Source: a virus
Strand: one strand, 5' to 3'
Virus record (IMG/VR): IMGVR_UViG_3300031974_004478
Location: 1-36,457 of that record
DNA: 36,457 bases
Of this stretch, positions 7,201 through 14,816 are shown piece after piece; positions within the stretch are counted from its first letter, which is position 1; every line of letters begins with the position of its first letter. Made by a program: the position numbers and the translations under genes. The notes below the pieces were generated by a model that was not told the origin of the DNA, searched no databases, and saw only the letters and a list, made by a program, of their open reading frames with translations.

Positions 7201-8043
7201 TTACTGCCCCGGCGTTTTCTTTCTAGCTCTGATAGTTGAAAGGTCTGTACCCCATTCTGGTTGATTATCATACCATTGATCTGTACGTTCATCAATCTCA
7301 CCATCACCATCATCATCTCGTCCTTGAGCTTTTAGACGAAATGTTCTTTTTACTACAGCATCAGTTACACGCTTCACGTCTCGAATCATCGATGGCTGTT
7401 TTACGATCTTACGAAGTTCTTGCTTTAATGCACCTGGTCCAGCAGCTTGCATAAACATTGCTGGCAATCCTTCGATATCAACCCTAAATGTCATTTCTTC
7501 ATTAAGATCTACAGATTCGTTTGCTTTACGAAACTTACGTACAGCATTACGATCTGCCATACCCAAACCTTTTACACGCTTCGCTCGAGTTTTAAGATCT
7601 GCTGAATGATCAGTTTTTCTTAAAATATTTGCAACTGCAGAATTTGTGGCACGATCTTTACTATATTTTGCTTTGTCTTTATATGACTGCATTGCCTTTG
7701 GTGTATCAAGAACTTCATCTACACCTTCTTTTGTTTTGTATGGTCCTTTTGTTACACGATTCCGTTTTGGTCCCATATGTAACCAACCTGCATCAACATG
7801 TTTTTTCACATCTTTCTTATCAACTTTTTTCGAGACGCGAGTAATAGGATGCATAATAGTAGCTTTAGTACCAACTTTTGACATATCGATTGCTTCATCA
7901 ACCGATTCGTTTTTCGCTTTCATATAAGCAGCAATCGCCATATCTCGGCGTTCTTTTGCGTCTTTACCTTTAAATTGTGGGGCATCTGACTTTTTAAAGT
8001 CATCAATCCATGCACCCATACCGTCTGATACTTTTAATGGCAT
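7201..8043 (-). CDS. conserved virion-block protein, 280 aa
   Basis: The N-terminus VSDGMGAWIDDFKKSDAPQF and the following KGKDAKERRDMAIAAYMKAK match a segment I recall from several marine T4-like phage proteins. The middle is basic; a segment near residues 182-235 (MTFRVDIEGLPAMFMQAAGP) looks folded, and RDDDGDGEIDERTDQW is a possible calcium-loop-like acidic turn. Repeated KNESVDEA / ANESVDLNEE pieces contain L-x-E sites that a T4-type prohead protease might cut. One base of overlap (TAATG) with the gene upstream. Function unknown. Confidence 0.6.
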   Translation of the reverse strand: MPLKVSDGMGAWIDDFKKSDAPQFKGKDAKERRDMAIAAYMKAKNESVDEAIDMSKVGTKATIMHPITRVSKKVDKKDVKKHVDAGWLHMGPKRNRVTKGPYKTKEGVDEVLDTPKAMQSYKDKAKYSKDRATNSAVANILRKTDHSADLKTRAKRVKGLGMADRNAVRKFRKANESVDLNEEMTFRVDIEGLPAMFMQAAGPGALKQELRKIVKQPSMIRDVKRVTDAVVKRTFRLKAQGRDDDGDGEIDERTDQWYDNQPEWGTDLSTIRARKKTPGQ

Positions 8044-8288
8044 TATGCTTTCCCCGCTAAATCTTTATCGGCACCGCCATAGGTACCTTTTCCTTTTGTA
8101 GCAAACGCATTGACTCTTGCCATTCCCCATTGTTGAGGAGTGGTTCCTGGTCGGTGACCAGTTCTCCAAGCGGCAACACCTCTATTATATACTTTACGCA
8201 AAGTACTGAGTTTCATACCAGATTTCTCTGCTTTTTTCTTTAATGCTGCAGTTGCATCTTCTGCAATATACGCTTTAAATTTCATCAT
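8043..8288 (-). CDS. DUF5824 phage protein with capsid-targeting-like N-terminus
   Basis: 81 residues. The stretch KKKAEKSGMKLSTLRKVYNR then GVAAWRTGHRPGTTPQQWG and ARVNAFATKGKGTYGGADKD is the DUF5824 signature common in T4-like phages; the function is not known. The first ten residues, MMKFKAYIAE, resemble the T4 internal-protein targeting peptide (MKTYQEFIAE) and would end in an I-x-E cleavage site. It overlaps the nucleotidyltransferase gene by four bases. Likely a head-internal protein; that is inference from the N-terminus. Confidence 0.75.
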   Translation of the reverse strand: MMKFKAYIAEDATAALKKKAEKSGMKLSTLRKVYNRGVAAWRTGHRPGTTPQQWGMARVNAFATKGKGTYGGADKDLAGKA

Positions 8289-9472
8289 GGATTTGCTGTC
8301 CTATTTACTTTTTTAACATCTCGCATTCTTGCTCGATCCATCATGCGATCATGTCTTTTCGCATCTGATTCTTTCTCGCGATCAATTCTTTTCTTAGCAA
8401 TGTCAACCTGAGTATCTTGCTCGCCATACATCTGCTTGAATCTTTTTGTGTGTTTCGAAGGTTTTGTCTTAGCTCTTGCATCTCCAGGCGCCGGCTTATA
8501 TGCTGCTGGGTTGTTATCATCCATCGATGCTCCTTTTTTGAAATGAGCCTTTCGTGCAGTAGAAGTTGACTTTGACAAACCTTTATAATATGCTGCGCCT
8601 TCAGAAAGACCTTCTTTTGCCACAGAAAATGAAGCCACAGGAATTTCTTCTTTGAGGTGTTCAATATCTGTTAACCATTTGCGGTATGTATTGCCACTAC
8701 CTTCGATGATAACGTAGTTGGCTCCGAGTCTTTTAATTTCTGAGATTTCTCCAGTATCTTTGTTGATGACTGTATCTCCGATATTGTAGAGCATGCCATT
8801 AACATAGTTTTCTCTAATTTCTGATACGGGCTCAAGTTGAACATGTCTTTTAAATTCATTTTCTTCTTTCAATCCCATGCCTTTACGGACATCATTAAAT
8901 AAACGTCTAGCATCCGGATTTGACATTGCTTTTGGAAGATTTTGCGCGAAAGATGTAAAGTTATTATTTGCAGCAAATTCTCGCTGTTTAGTTCCTGATG
9001 CACCTTTTGCACCCTTAGCATCTGGATCACGTTGACCAGCTGATACTACATTTATTTTTTGAAAGTTATAGAGTCCGTGTTTGCCTTTTTTGCCATTATA
9101 CTTATTTAGTAATATATCAAACTCACGAACTCTATCTGAACCTACCACCATTACAACATTTTTAAATCCTTCGTTATATAACGATGTTGCAGCATCAAAT
9201 AAATTTCTAATCTTTTTATTAAGCATAATCATACGAGCATGCTTTGGAAACATCTTTCTCACATGTTTAATTTTATTTGTATATGGCAACGGATTTTCTT
9301 TAGGGTCCTCAGACTGTGATAAGAAAACTCTATATGGATTTTTTGCGGCTTTAATCGCAATTGTATTTAATAACTTCTCATGACCAATCGTAGGAGGATT
9401 CATGCGGCCAAAAGTAAAATAGACCGTTTTTTCCTCTTCGACTAAAAAGTTCTTGAATGAACTAAAACTCAA
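8285..9472 (-). CDS. nucleotidyltransferase-fold protein fused to virion-type tail
   Basis: 395 residues. N-terminal half (about 16-165) is a cytidylyltransferase/NMNAT-like fold: YFTFGRMNPPTIGHEKL (HxGH-type motif at 28-31), VVMVVGSDRVREF and a late GTKQREF. The C-terminal half is hydrophilic and basic, like neighbouring virion proteins. It starts with TTG, overlapping the upstream stop (TTGA), with GAGGA seven bases ahead. The N-terminus MSFSSFKNFLVE ends in an L-x-E site, as in capsid-targeted proteins. Family enzymes transfer NMP from NTPs; the substrate here is unknown. Its position in the head block suggests it may be packaged. Confidence 0.75.
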   Translation of the reverse strand: MSFSSFKNFLVEEEKTVYFTFGRMNPPTIGHEKLLNTIAIKAAKNPYRVFLSQSEDPKENPLPYTNKIKHVRKMFPKHARMIMLNKKIRNLFDAATSLYNEGFKNVVMVVGSDRVREFDILLNKYNGKKGKHGLYNFQKINVVSAGQRDPDAKGAKGASGTKQREFAANNNFTSFAQNLPKAMSNPDARRLFNDVRKGMGLKEENEFKRHVQLEPVSEIRENYVNGMLYNIGDTVINKDTGEISEIKRLGANYVIIEGSGNTYRKWLTDIEHLKEEIPVASFSVAKEGLSEGAAYYKGLSKSTSTARKAHFKKGASMDDNNPAAYKPAPGDARAKTKPSKHTKRFKQMYGEQDTQVDIAKKRIDREKESDAKRHDRMMDRARMRDVKKVNRTANP

Positions 9473-10086
9473 CCTTTTTTCCTCGCAACCTCTGCTTTAC
9501 GAATAGCTGGGAACATCTTTGTCGCCAACCTATCTATTCGTGATTTCATTTTATCTAAACGCTTTTCGATTTCTTGACGACGTGCAAAATTCAATTCGCC
9601 TTTTGGAATATCACGAGTAAGTTTCTTAAGGATTGCGGTACGGGCTGCTCTGCGTGCACGTTTTACGAGCTTATCTTTTGGTGCCATTTTACGCATAGCT
9701 CTACGTCTTCCCATTGCAATGCGAGCTTTCGCTTTCTTCATTGCACGAGAACGCTTTAATCTTTGTTGTACACTGAGAGCTTCGTGAAAACCTTTACCGT
9801 CGCAATGATCACAACCTTTACCATTGCATTCTGGACATTCAGTTTTCTCAGAATATTCTTTTACCCAATTTTTTCCGTTGGGATCATATGCATCATATTG
9901 GCAATTATTTTCTTTTGTTGGTTGACCAAACTTATCGCCACAATTTTTGCAGCACATGCCTTCCATTGAAGCTTCGGTTGGATCACCTGCTCCACGGCGT
10001 TTCCGCTTGTATGCGTTGTATTTTTCCTGGTCTGTAGCGCCAGGTTTATAGTCTACGGACATATAGTCCTTAAAGCCTATTGGCAT
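9469..10086 (-). CDS. basic virion-block protein with zinc-finger motifs
   Basis: 205 residues. Cys-rich N-terminal half: CCKNCG near residue 45 and CPECNGKGCDHCDGKG near 84-99, the latter a DnaJ-type CxxCxGxG pair, likely binding zinc. The second half is strongly basic (QQRLKRSRAMKKAKARIAMG, then RRRAMRKM) and helical, suited to DNA binding or packing in the head. N-terminus MPIGFKDYMSV resembles the FKxY start of neighbours without a clear cleavage site. GGGGAGAT precedes the ATG. Function unknown; head-associated by context. Confidence 0.65.
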   Translation of the reverse strand: MPIGFKDYMSVDYKPGATDQEKYNAYKRKRRGAGDPTEASMEGMCCKNCGDKFGQPTKENNCQYDAYDPNGKNWVKEYSEKTECPECNGKGCDHCDGKGFHEALSVQQRLKRSRAMKKAKARIAMGRRRAMRKMAPKDKLVKRARRAARTAILKKLTRDIPKGELNFARRQEIEKRLDKMKSRIDRLATKMFPAIRKAEVARKKG

Positions 10087-10088
10087 CT

Positions 10089-11312
10089 TTATCTCCCCGG
10101 TTTATCCCATCCTTTTATAATGTTTGGTGAAAAGTTGGCATAGGAAAATTCTAACCTATCAACTATTTTCACCGCATCACCACCAAGTTTATCTATTGCA
10201 ACGTAACCTTCTTGGCCTGTTGTACGATAACCTTTTTTTGTTTTTAAAAACGTTTGCGTATTATTTAGTTTATTAAGTATATTTATAATTTTTAATTTCG
10301 CCAAAACGATAACTTTTTGCAAATCGAACATTAATTTTAGCGATTTTTTATTGGCAGGACTAAAAAACTTTAATATTTCTTCTCGTCTTTGATCGACAGC
10401 TAATTGTCCTCGTGCCGATTTACGTGCCATTCTCTCACGGTCAAATTTTTGGTTGATCCATTTGATAAGGTTATTTGTATGTTGTGTTGTATTTCCCACG
10501 ACTTCACCTTTTCTGACGAAGGTGTTGTTGAAGGTTTCCACCATTTGAGCAAGCTTATCATTGGCTTCCAACTGCCGAAGAGTTGTACCACTGATTTGAT
10601 TGAAAATTTTTCCGGCCTGAGACAAATAACCATTAACTTCCTCCGTGTCTTTTTTAGACATAGTATAACGAGTCATATCCCTAAGCGTTGCGTCTTGGCT
10701 CCACACATTTCGGCTTGGCTTAAGCTTAGAGGCGTCAACTCCGTACGAAGCTTTGAGAGACTCGAAGGTGTTACCCGTATAGGCTGTATGCCAGACAATT
10801 CCAATTTTTGATTTCTTAACATCGCGAGCTCCATCCGACTCAGCTGGCAACGCATAGACGATAGTATTAGGATGAAATGTAACATATTTCTTTCCTTTAA
10901 TTTTTTGTGTTTTTACATCACCTGGTCCAAAAAGGAAATCGCCTTGAATAATTCCTTTAATACCCAATGCAGGTAATTCTTTTAATGCTGCTTTTAGTTT
11001 GACATTCAAATCACCCGAAGTGTCAGCGTCAACATCAGCAGGAGTTTTGTAAACTTTAGGATTTTTGTTAAAGATACCTTTTTTAGCGACAAAAAACTTT
11101 CCGTCACGAGGATCAGTACCAGCAAATATAGCAGGAGCACCATCCCATTTAACAGTAACATTTCCATCTTTAACACCACCTAAGGTGTCTCTTAGCATTC
11201 GTAAAGCAAGAATTGCATCACGCGTTCCTTTGACTCCACCGTAGAGAACTTTATCCTCTATGTGAGTCATATGTGTATTCTTCTGTTCCGTTATATATTC
11301 TTTAAAGCTCAT
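10089..11312 (-). CDS. ligase-like nucleotidyltransferase-fold protein (DUF6267-type)
   Basis: 407 residues, I believe the family listed as DUF6267 in marine T4-like phages. It shows the motif order of ATP-dependent ligases and capping enzymes: VKWDGAPAIF with Lys55-x-Asp-Gly (motif I), VAKKGIFN (75-82), IIQGDFLFG (121-129, motif III-like), KIGIVWHT (169-176), EGYVAID at 368-374 (motif IV) and AVKIVDR at 380-386 (motif V, Lys382). A helical insert separates motif III and IV. Enzyme activity is inferred. N-terminus MSFKEYITE matches the capsid-targeting pattern with an I-x-E site. Sits between virion genes, 8 bases after its upstream neighbour. Confidence 0.7.
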   Translation of the reverse strand: MSFKEYITEQKNTHMTHIEDKVLYGGVKGTRDAILALRMLRDTLGGVKDGNVTVKWDGAPAIFAGTDPRDGKFFVAKKGIFNKNPKVYKTPADVDADTSGDLNVKLKAALKELPALGIKGIIQGDFLFGPGDVKTQKIKGKKYVTFHPNTIVYALPAESDGARDVKKSKIGIVWHTAYTGNTFESLKASYGVDASKLKPSRNVWSQDATLRDMTRYTMSKKDTEEVNGYLSQAGKIFNQISGTTLRQLEANDKLAQMVETFNNTFVRKGEVVGNTTQHTNNLIKWINQKFDRERMARKSARGQLAVDQRREEILKFFSPANKKSLKLMFDLQKVIVLAKLKIINILNKLNNTQTFLKTKKGYRTTGQEGYVAIDKLGGDAVKIVDRLEFSYANFSPNIIKGWDKPGR

Positions 11313-11319
11313 TTGTCTA

Positions 11320-12090
11320 CTATCCGTCCGTAACTAATACTATATCAAATGATGATGAAATTGTTGAACCGGCTGATGCAATTGCTCTTATTTCCACATC
11401 TGTTTTTGGCGGAAGGCGAATTGGAATTTGATAATCTCGAGTATGAAAACCACCAGGAACATCCATAATATCTCTTGTTCTAAATGCTCCAGCAACGGCT
11501 TCAATTTGTCTCGTAAATAGTGTTGCAGTTGCTGAAGAGTTATAAGCGCCAACTCCAACATTCCATTTAGTTAAATATCCAGTGCAGTGAGCTGGAACAG
11601 TATAAAGACCTAACATTGTTTGACCTAGACCATAAGTCGTACCAGTTCCAATAAGACCAATATCAGCTAATATTGTACCAGTGCCACCTGCTCCTGTTGA
11701 TATCCTTATATTACCTTCATTTGTTCCAGTTGAACCTGAAGATGCAACAAACGCACGAAATATTCTCAAAAAATTAGTAGTACCTACAAGATTGTTAACT
11801 GGCTGAGTCGCTTCAATCTGATTGTAATTTTCATCCAATCCTAGGATCGTTACCGTTCGTGCTCCATTTCCAGTTGGATTATCATCTGCATCGTCACTTG
11901 AAACAAAAACTGGAAATGGAGAAGTAAGGTAGGTATAAAGACCGCCTTGTTGCCATATTGTTTCAGGAATACCTCCTATATTTGGATTACGTCCAAACTT
12001 GTGAATGACATCAGTCTTAAGTACCATTCCATTCGAAATGTCAACCATCTCGGCTAGATCAGAATTTGCAAAGTGTCTTTGTATTGGCAT
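11320..12090 (-). CDS. conserved structural protein, beta-rich
   Basis: 256 residues starting MPIQRHFANSDLAEMVDIS, then KFGRNPNIGGIPETIWQQGG and alternating short hydrophobic stretches with Gly/Thr/Ser, typical of an all-beta virion protein (IRISTGAGGTGTILADI, GLGQTMLGLYTVPAHCTGYL, FDIVLVTDG). I recall close patterns in marine phage structural proteins, including podoviruses. It may be a head or tail decoration/fibre-base protein; the exact role is not visible. AGGTAAACT leads the ATG, four bases after the upstream gene. Confidence 0.7.
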   Translation of the reverse strand: MPIQRHFANSDLAEMVDISNGMVLKTDVIHKFGRNPNIGGIPETIWQQGGLYTYLTSPFPVFVSSDDADDNPTGNGARTVTILGLDENYNQIEATQPVNNLVGTTNFLRIFRAFVASSGSTGTNEGNIRISTGAGGTGTILADIGLIGTGTTYGLGQTMLGLYTVPAHCTGYLTKWNVGVGAYNSSATATLFTRQIEAVAGAFRTRDIMDVPGGFHTRDYQIPIRLPPKTDVEIRAIASAGSTISSSFDIVLVTDG

Positions 12091-12093
12091 AGT

Positions 12094-13152
12094 TTACCTG
12101 TACTTGAAATCACACATAAGACGAGTTGGGTATCCATCCTTGCCTTGCGTATCTCTTAAATTGAGTTTAAATGTATATGTTGGGGATTGCATTTCGATAT
12201 CAATACGTTTACCCTTACCGCCTTTACCGCCGTAATAGATAACTGGTGCATTTACAGTAGCAGCACGCTTCATAGCCTTTTCATCCATTTTCTTAGATAA
12301 AATTTTACCAGTAAGTTTATGTATAATATGATAATTAAATCCAATACCAGATTGTAGAAGACGATTCATTCCAGCTTTATCGAATCTTGGTCGACGATCT
12401 ACTGAACCTTTATGTGTACCATTAAAGACTTCGCAAAACTTAGTCTCATCAATACCAAATAGCTTTAGAAGTTTTTTACCATCTTTATTTGTAATACTTC
12501 CATTCTCGATTTCTTTACGAGTCAAAACTGTTTTTACACCAACGTTAAAGAACGTAGTAGTTCCACCAAGTTTTAATGAAAGGAAAATAGGACCTTTATC
12601 TGTGGTAACGGTAATATCAGTAACTGATTTACCTACATCATATCCACGGCCTTTAGGATTTGTTAGCTGAATGTTTGGTGTAAATACTAATGGACGTCTT
12701 GTATTCTCACCACCTACAACATCAACCTTAAATGTCTTTGAATCTTCAATCTTATAAGTGTTGTTCATATCCTCAATTGCTGCAAGCATCTTTCCATCAG
12801 ATACTTCTTCACCAGCCCACCATTTTAGAAGTGCATCTGCAAATTGAGGTTCAAATAAATTACCGCGGTTATTTGCACCGCGGTTGCCTGAAGATCCATT
12901 ACCAAACTTAAGTTTTAAAATATTAATGTCAGCTTTTTGATTAATCTGTTTAATAGTATAATCACCATCAATCATACGTGAAACATTAACATTTACTTTT
13001 TTGGCCAAATCCAAATTAATTGGAGTATCAGCTTTATTTCTGAGCAAACTAAATAGACGTTTTACTTCCTCAATATTTGGCTGAGGAAATTTATTATCAG
13101 CAAGAGTCTTTTGAATTTCCTCAGTCGATTTAGGAAAAAAAGTATATGCCAT
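12094..13152 (-). CDS. conserved T4-like phage protein, possible PD-(D/E)XK-like fold
   Basis: 352 residues with AAAAGGAG ahead of the ATG and a late promoter box just upstream. I know this family from marine T4-like phages only as hypothetical. Between residues 95 and 210 it has a helix GNLFEPQFADALLKWW (Glu101), then VTDITVTTDKGPIFLSLKLG with Asp179 and Ser192-Leu-Lys194, which fits the Asp-x(10-20)-(E/S)-x-Lys layout of PD-(D/E)XK nucleases. This is a pattern guess and could be chance. A TTFFNVGVKTVL strand follows. First gene of the virion block in transcription order. Confidence 0.6.
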   Translation of the reverse strand: MAYTFFPKSTEEIQKTLADNKFPQPNIEEVKRLFSLLRNKADTPINLDLAKKVNVNVSRMIDGDYTIKQINQKADINILKLKFGNGSSGNRGANNRGNLFEPQFADALLKWWAGEEVSDGKMLAAIEDMNNTYKIEDSKTFKVDVVGGENTRRPLVFTPNIQLTNPKGRGYDVGKSVTDITVTTDKGPIFLSLKLGGTTTFFNVGVKTVLTRKEIENGSITNKDGKKLLKLFGIDETKFCEVFNGTHKGSVDRRPRFDKAGMNRLLQSGIGFNYHIIHKLTGKILSKKMDEKAMKRAATVNAPVIYYGGKGGKGKRIDIEMQSPTYTFKLNLRDTQGKDGYPTRLMCDFKYR

Positions 13153-13174
13153 TTGATTTGTACTCCTTTTCCTA

Positions 13175-13182
13175 TATTTATA
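13175..13182 (-). promoter_or_regulatory. T4-type late promoter
   Basis: Minus strand TATAAATA, 22 bases upstream of the ATG at 13,152, followed by a good AAAAGGAG site. Exact match to the T4 late consensus, with a sensible leader. It would start the late virion block (13,152 down to about 3 kb). Confidence 0.7.
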
Positions 13183-13187
13183 TAGTT

Positions 13188-13367
13188 TTAATCGTAGAAG
13201 TTTTGGAAAGCTTTTATATTTGTTGATGTTCCAGATACAGTAATTTCTGGATTTCCACCACCAGGGCCTTCAGTTATCCACGATTCTAATTTCAACTCGA
13301 ATCTATCTAAGAGTTGTAGGAATTCGTGTAAAGGACAATCGTAAGCGATATCGAATGTATAAGACAT
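13188..13367 (-). CDS. small hypothetical protein (59 aa)
   Basis: Begins MSYTFDIAYDCPLHEFLQLL and ends KAFQNFYD. The first part is a likely helix, and the second has a GPGGGNPEITVSGTSTN segment with beta pattern. I do not recognise it. No clear ribosome binding site is seen, but the reading frame fills the gap between two small genes and its composition is protein-like. Confidence 0.55.
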   Translation of the reverse strand: MSYTFDIAYDCPLHEFLQLLDRFELKLESWITEGPGGGNPEITVSGTSTNIKAFQNFYD

Positions 13368-13382
13368 AGTTTTAACTTTCGT

Positions 13383-13547
13383 TTAGTTTGAGTAAGCGTT
13401 GCGAAGGATAGCTTGAGTTTTAGAACGTTTATTTAAATAATATTGTGGTTTTGATTTTTTATATTTTGATGTGGGAATTTTTGTAATTGTGATATGAGAA
13501 GGGATTGGTGTATTAGGGATGATTTTTTGATGAGAGTTAAGTGTCAT
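13383..13547 (-). CDS. small basic hypothetical protein (54 aa)
   Basis: Starts MTLNSHQKIIPNTPIPSHIT and has a Lys/Tyr-rich end (KYKKSKPQYYLNKRSKTQAI). A textbook AAAGGAG lies seven bases before the ATG and a promoter of the shared type is 30 bases upstream, so expression is likely even though the protein is very short. Net positive charge; no domain recognised. It could bind nucleic acid or a host protein as many early phage proteins do, but that is a guess. Confidence 0.6.
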   Translation of the reverse strand: MTLNSHQKIIPNTPIPSHITITKIPTSKYKKSKPQYYLNKRSKTQAILRNAYSN

Positions 13548-13575
13548 TTGTTTCTCCTTTTTAATCTCTAATACC

Positions 13576-13604
13576 TTTCTACCATAAAAAAAGGGAGTTG
13601 TAAA
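13576..13604 (-). promoter_or_regulatory. promoter of the shared TTTACA-N17-TAGAAA type
   Basis: Minus strand -35 TTTACA (13599-13604), 17-base spacer ending in TGG, -10 TAGAAA (13576-13581). It lies before the small gene at 13,547. The -35 box lies in the loop and arm of the transcription terminator at 13586-13615, so the same bases serve two purposes. Confidence 0.5.
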
Positions 13605-13615
13605 CCCCCTTTTTT
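13586..13615 (-). terminator. Rho-independent terminator (bidirectional shape)
   Basis: AAAAAAGGGAG-TTGTAAAC-CCCCTTTTTT on the plus strand: a G/C core flanked by A and T runs on both sides. In the minus direction it ends the transcript of the Na/phosphate symporter-like gene, with eight T residues after the stem. Confidence 0.75.
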
Positions 13616-13635
13616 CACTTTATATGATTTTTTTT

Positions 13636-14109
13636 CTAAAATCTACCAAGAAACTTTGCAATATATCCTACAAATGGTAGTAACGAGAGAGCCATTAATA
13701 AGTTCATGCCCGTGTGGGCCATGGCTATTCGAAGAGTATCACCTCGAGGCCATCCATCTGAGACGAAAAAGCCAGCTAACCATATCGTACCTGTGGTACC
13801 AATGTTAGCGCCTAATACTGCTGCAACTGCTGCTGGAAGTGGTAAAGCTCCAGATGCAACTAAAGCAATGATTGCTGTTGTTGATAACGATGATGATTGC
13901 CAAAGGAGAGTCATAACGATTCCTCCAATGAACATGTATATTGGACTACCTAAAAAGAATTGTAGATGGTCCATATTTCCCATTGACTTCATTCCACCCG
14001 AGAATGTTTTGAGGCCAATGTAAAAAATCACCAGTCCAACAAGAGCGGTGATTACAGGATTTCCTAGATCCATTTTCTTTACCTTTTTCCAGAGTTTGGT
14101 TGTTGACAT
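13636..14109 (-). CDS. half-length Na+/phosphate symporter (PF02690-like)
   Basis: 157 residues, membrane protein with about four hydrophobic segments. It holds one complete Na/Pi-cotransporter II repeat: IFYIGLKTFSGGMKSM, then LLWQSSSLSTTAII with the QSSS motif (71-74), VLGANIGTTGT (98-108) and a final IAMAHTGMNLL. Full-length NptA/YjbB proteins have two such inverted repeats; this one has a single repeat and would need to dimerise or act otherwise. Family role: sodium-driven phosphate transport across the inner membrane, plausible as help under phosphate limitation. AAGGA precedes the ATG, a terminator follows, and a hairpin precedes, so it may be its own unit. Confidence 0.8.
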   Translation of the reverse strand: MSTTKLWKKVKKMDLGNPVITALVGLVIFYIGLKTFSGGMKSMGNMDHLQFFLGSPIYMFIGGIVMTLLWQSSSLSTTAIIALVASGALPLPAAVAAVLGANIGTTGTIWLAGFFVSDGWPRGDTLRIAMAHTGMNLLMALSLLPFVGYIAKFLGRF

Positions 14110-14128
14110 GTCGTATCCTTAAAAACTA

Positions 14129-14160
14129 TTAAAGAGGCGTAACTATCTACCCCTCTTTAA
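14129..14160 (-). terminator. hairpin before the symporter gene, terminator-like
   Basis: Perfect 9-bp inverted repeat TTAAAGAGG (14129-14137) / CCTCTTTAA (14152-14160) with a 14-base loop. On the minus strand it is followed by TAGTTTTT, a short T run. It sits between the gene ending at 14,184 and the symporter start, so it could end upstream transcription or shape the symporter leader. Confidence 0.55.
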
Positions 14161-14183
14161 TTCAAAACTATGTAACAGGTATA

Positions 14184-14363
14184 TTAATTTTTTTTCTGTG
14201 AATTGAATTTTTGTTCCTGTTCTTTACGTTCTCGTTTTAGTGCTTGTTTTACACCAAATTGACGACGTCTTTCACGTTCTTTTGGATCATAAGCTTCATA
14301 ACCAGAGATTCCCCAATCTTTGGCCCACATGCCAATCTGATCAGGATCATGTTTTTTAGCCAT
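14184..14363 (-). CDS. small charged hypothetical protein (59 aa)
   Basis: Begins MAKKHDPDQIGMWAKDWGIS, then a strongly basic helix (KERERRRQFGVKQALKRERK). The ATG overlaps the end of the upstream gene by eight bases. Unrecognised; the alternating Arg/Glu/Lys pattern suggests one long helix. No ribosome binding site stands out, so translation may be coupled. Confidence 0.55.
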   Translation of the reverse strand: MAKKHDPDQIGMWAKDWGISGYEAYDPKERERRRQFGVKQALKRERKEQEQKFNSQKKN

Positions 14364-14580
14364 TATTAATTGCCTTCAATTGTTGTACTAAATCTACTCG
14401 CTGTTCTGGCGTAGAATTTTGTAATTGAAGTCTAGCTTGATAAAGACGTTCTAATCTTTTTCGAGTACCTTTATCTTTTTTCCTACGCTTTTCTAAAATT
14501 CGAATTTCTGATTCAATTCGAGGGAGGCCCAGAGCCATAGTCTGGACATCCCGATTTACGCTTCGCTGTACGCGATCCAT
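14356..14580 (-). CDS. small helical hypothetical protein (74 aa)
   Basis: Begins MDRVQRSVNRDVQTMALGLP, then a coiled-coil-like run of Lys/Arg/Glu/Leu (ILEKRRKKDKGTRKRLERLY) and EQRVDLVQQLKAINNG. Its ATG overlaps the upstream stop (ATAATG) with GGAGG eight bases ahead, inside the upstream coding end. Function unknown. Confidence 0.6.
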   Translation of the reverse strand: MDRVQRSVNRDVQTMALGLPRIESEIRILEKRRKKDKGTRKRLERLYQARLQLQNSTPEQRVDLVQQLKAINNG

Positions 14581-14816
14581 TATGCTGCCTCCGTTTTGGT
14601 CATTTTAGCAACCGTCTCTGAAAAATCCATATCAGGATATGCTTTTTGATATGCTGCTATTAGTCCAGCAATTCTATTTGAAAAAACTAAAGTAGCATCC
14701 ATAGTATTATAATCCCATTTCTTTTGATTATCATATATGTCCTGTTCAAGTTGTTTATCTATAGGATCTTCAATTGAGTCTATGATTTCTTGTCGAGACA
14801 TTTTGAAAATATCCAT
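14580..14816 (-). CDS. small hypothetical protein (78 aa)
   Basis: Starts MDIFKMSRQEIIDSIEDPID; mainly helical, ending MTKTEAA. The last codons GAGGCAGCATAATG contain both the ribosome binding site and the start of the next gene. The same 3' junction occurs at the end of the DUF932 gene just upstream. Unrecognised family. Confidence 0.6.
   Translation of the reverse strand: MDIFKMSRQEIIDSIEDPIDKQLEQDIYDNQKKWDYNTMDATLVFSNRIAGLIAAYQKAYPDMDFSETVAKMTKTEAA

Noticed and set aside
10280-10287. TATAAATA late box on the minus strand
   Set aside because: Inside the ligase-like gene, with no gene start soon after; likely chance in AT-rich coding sequence.
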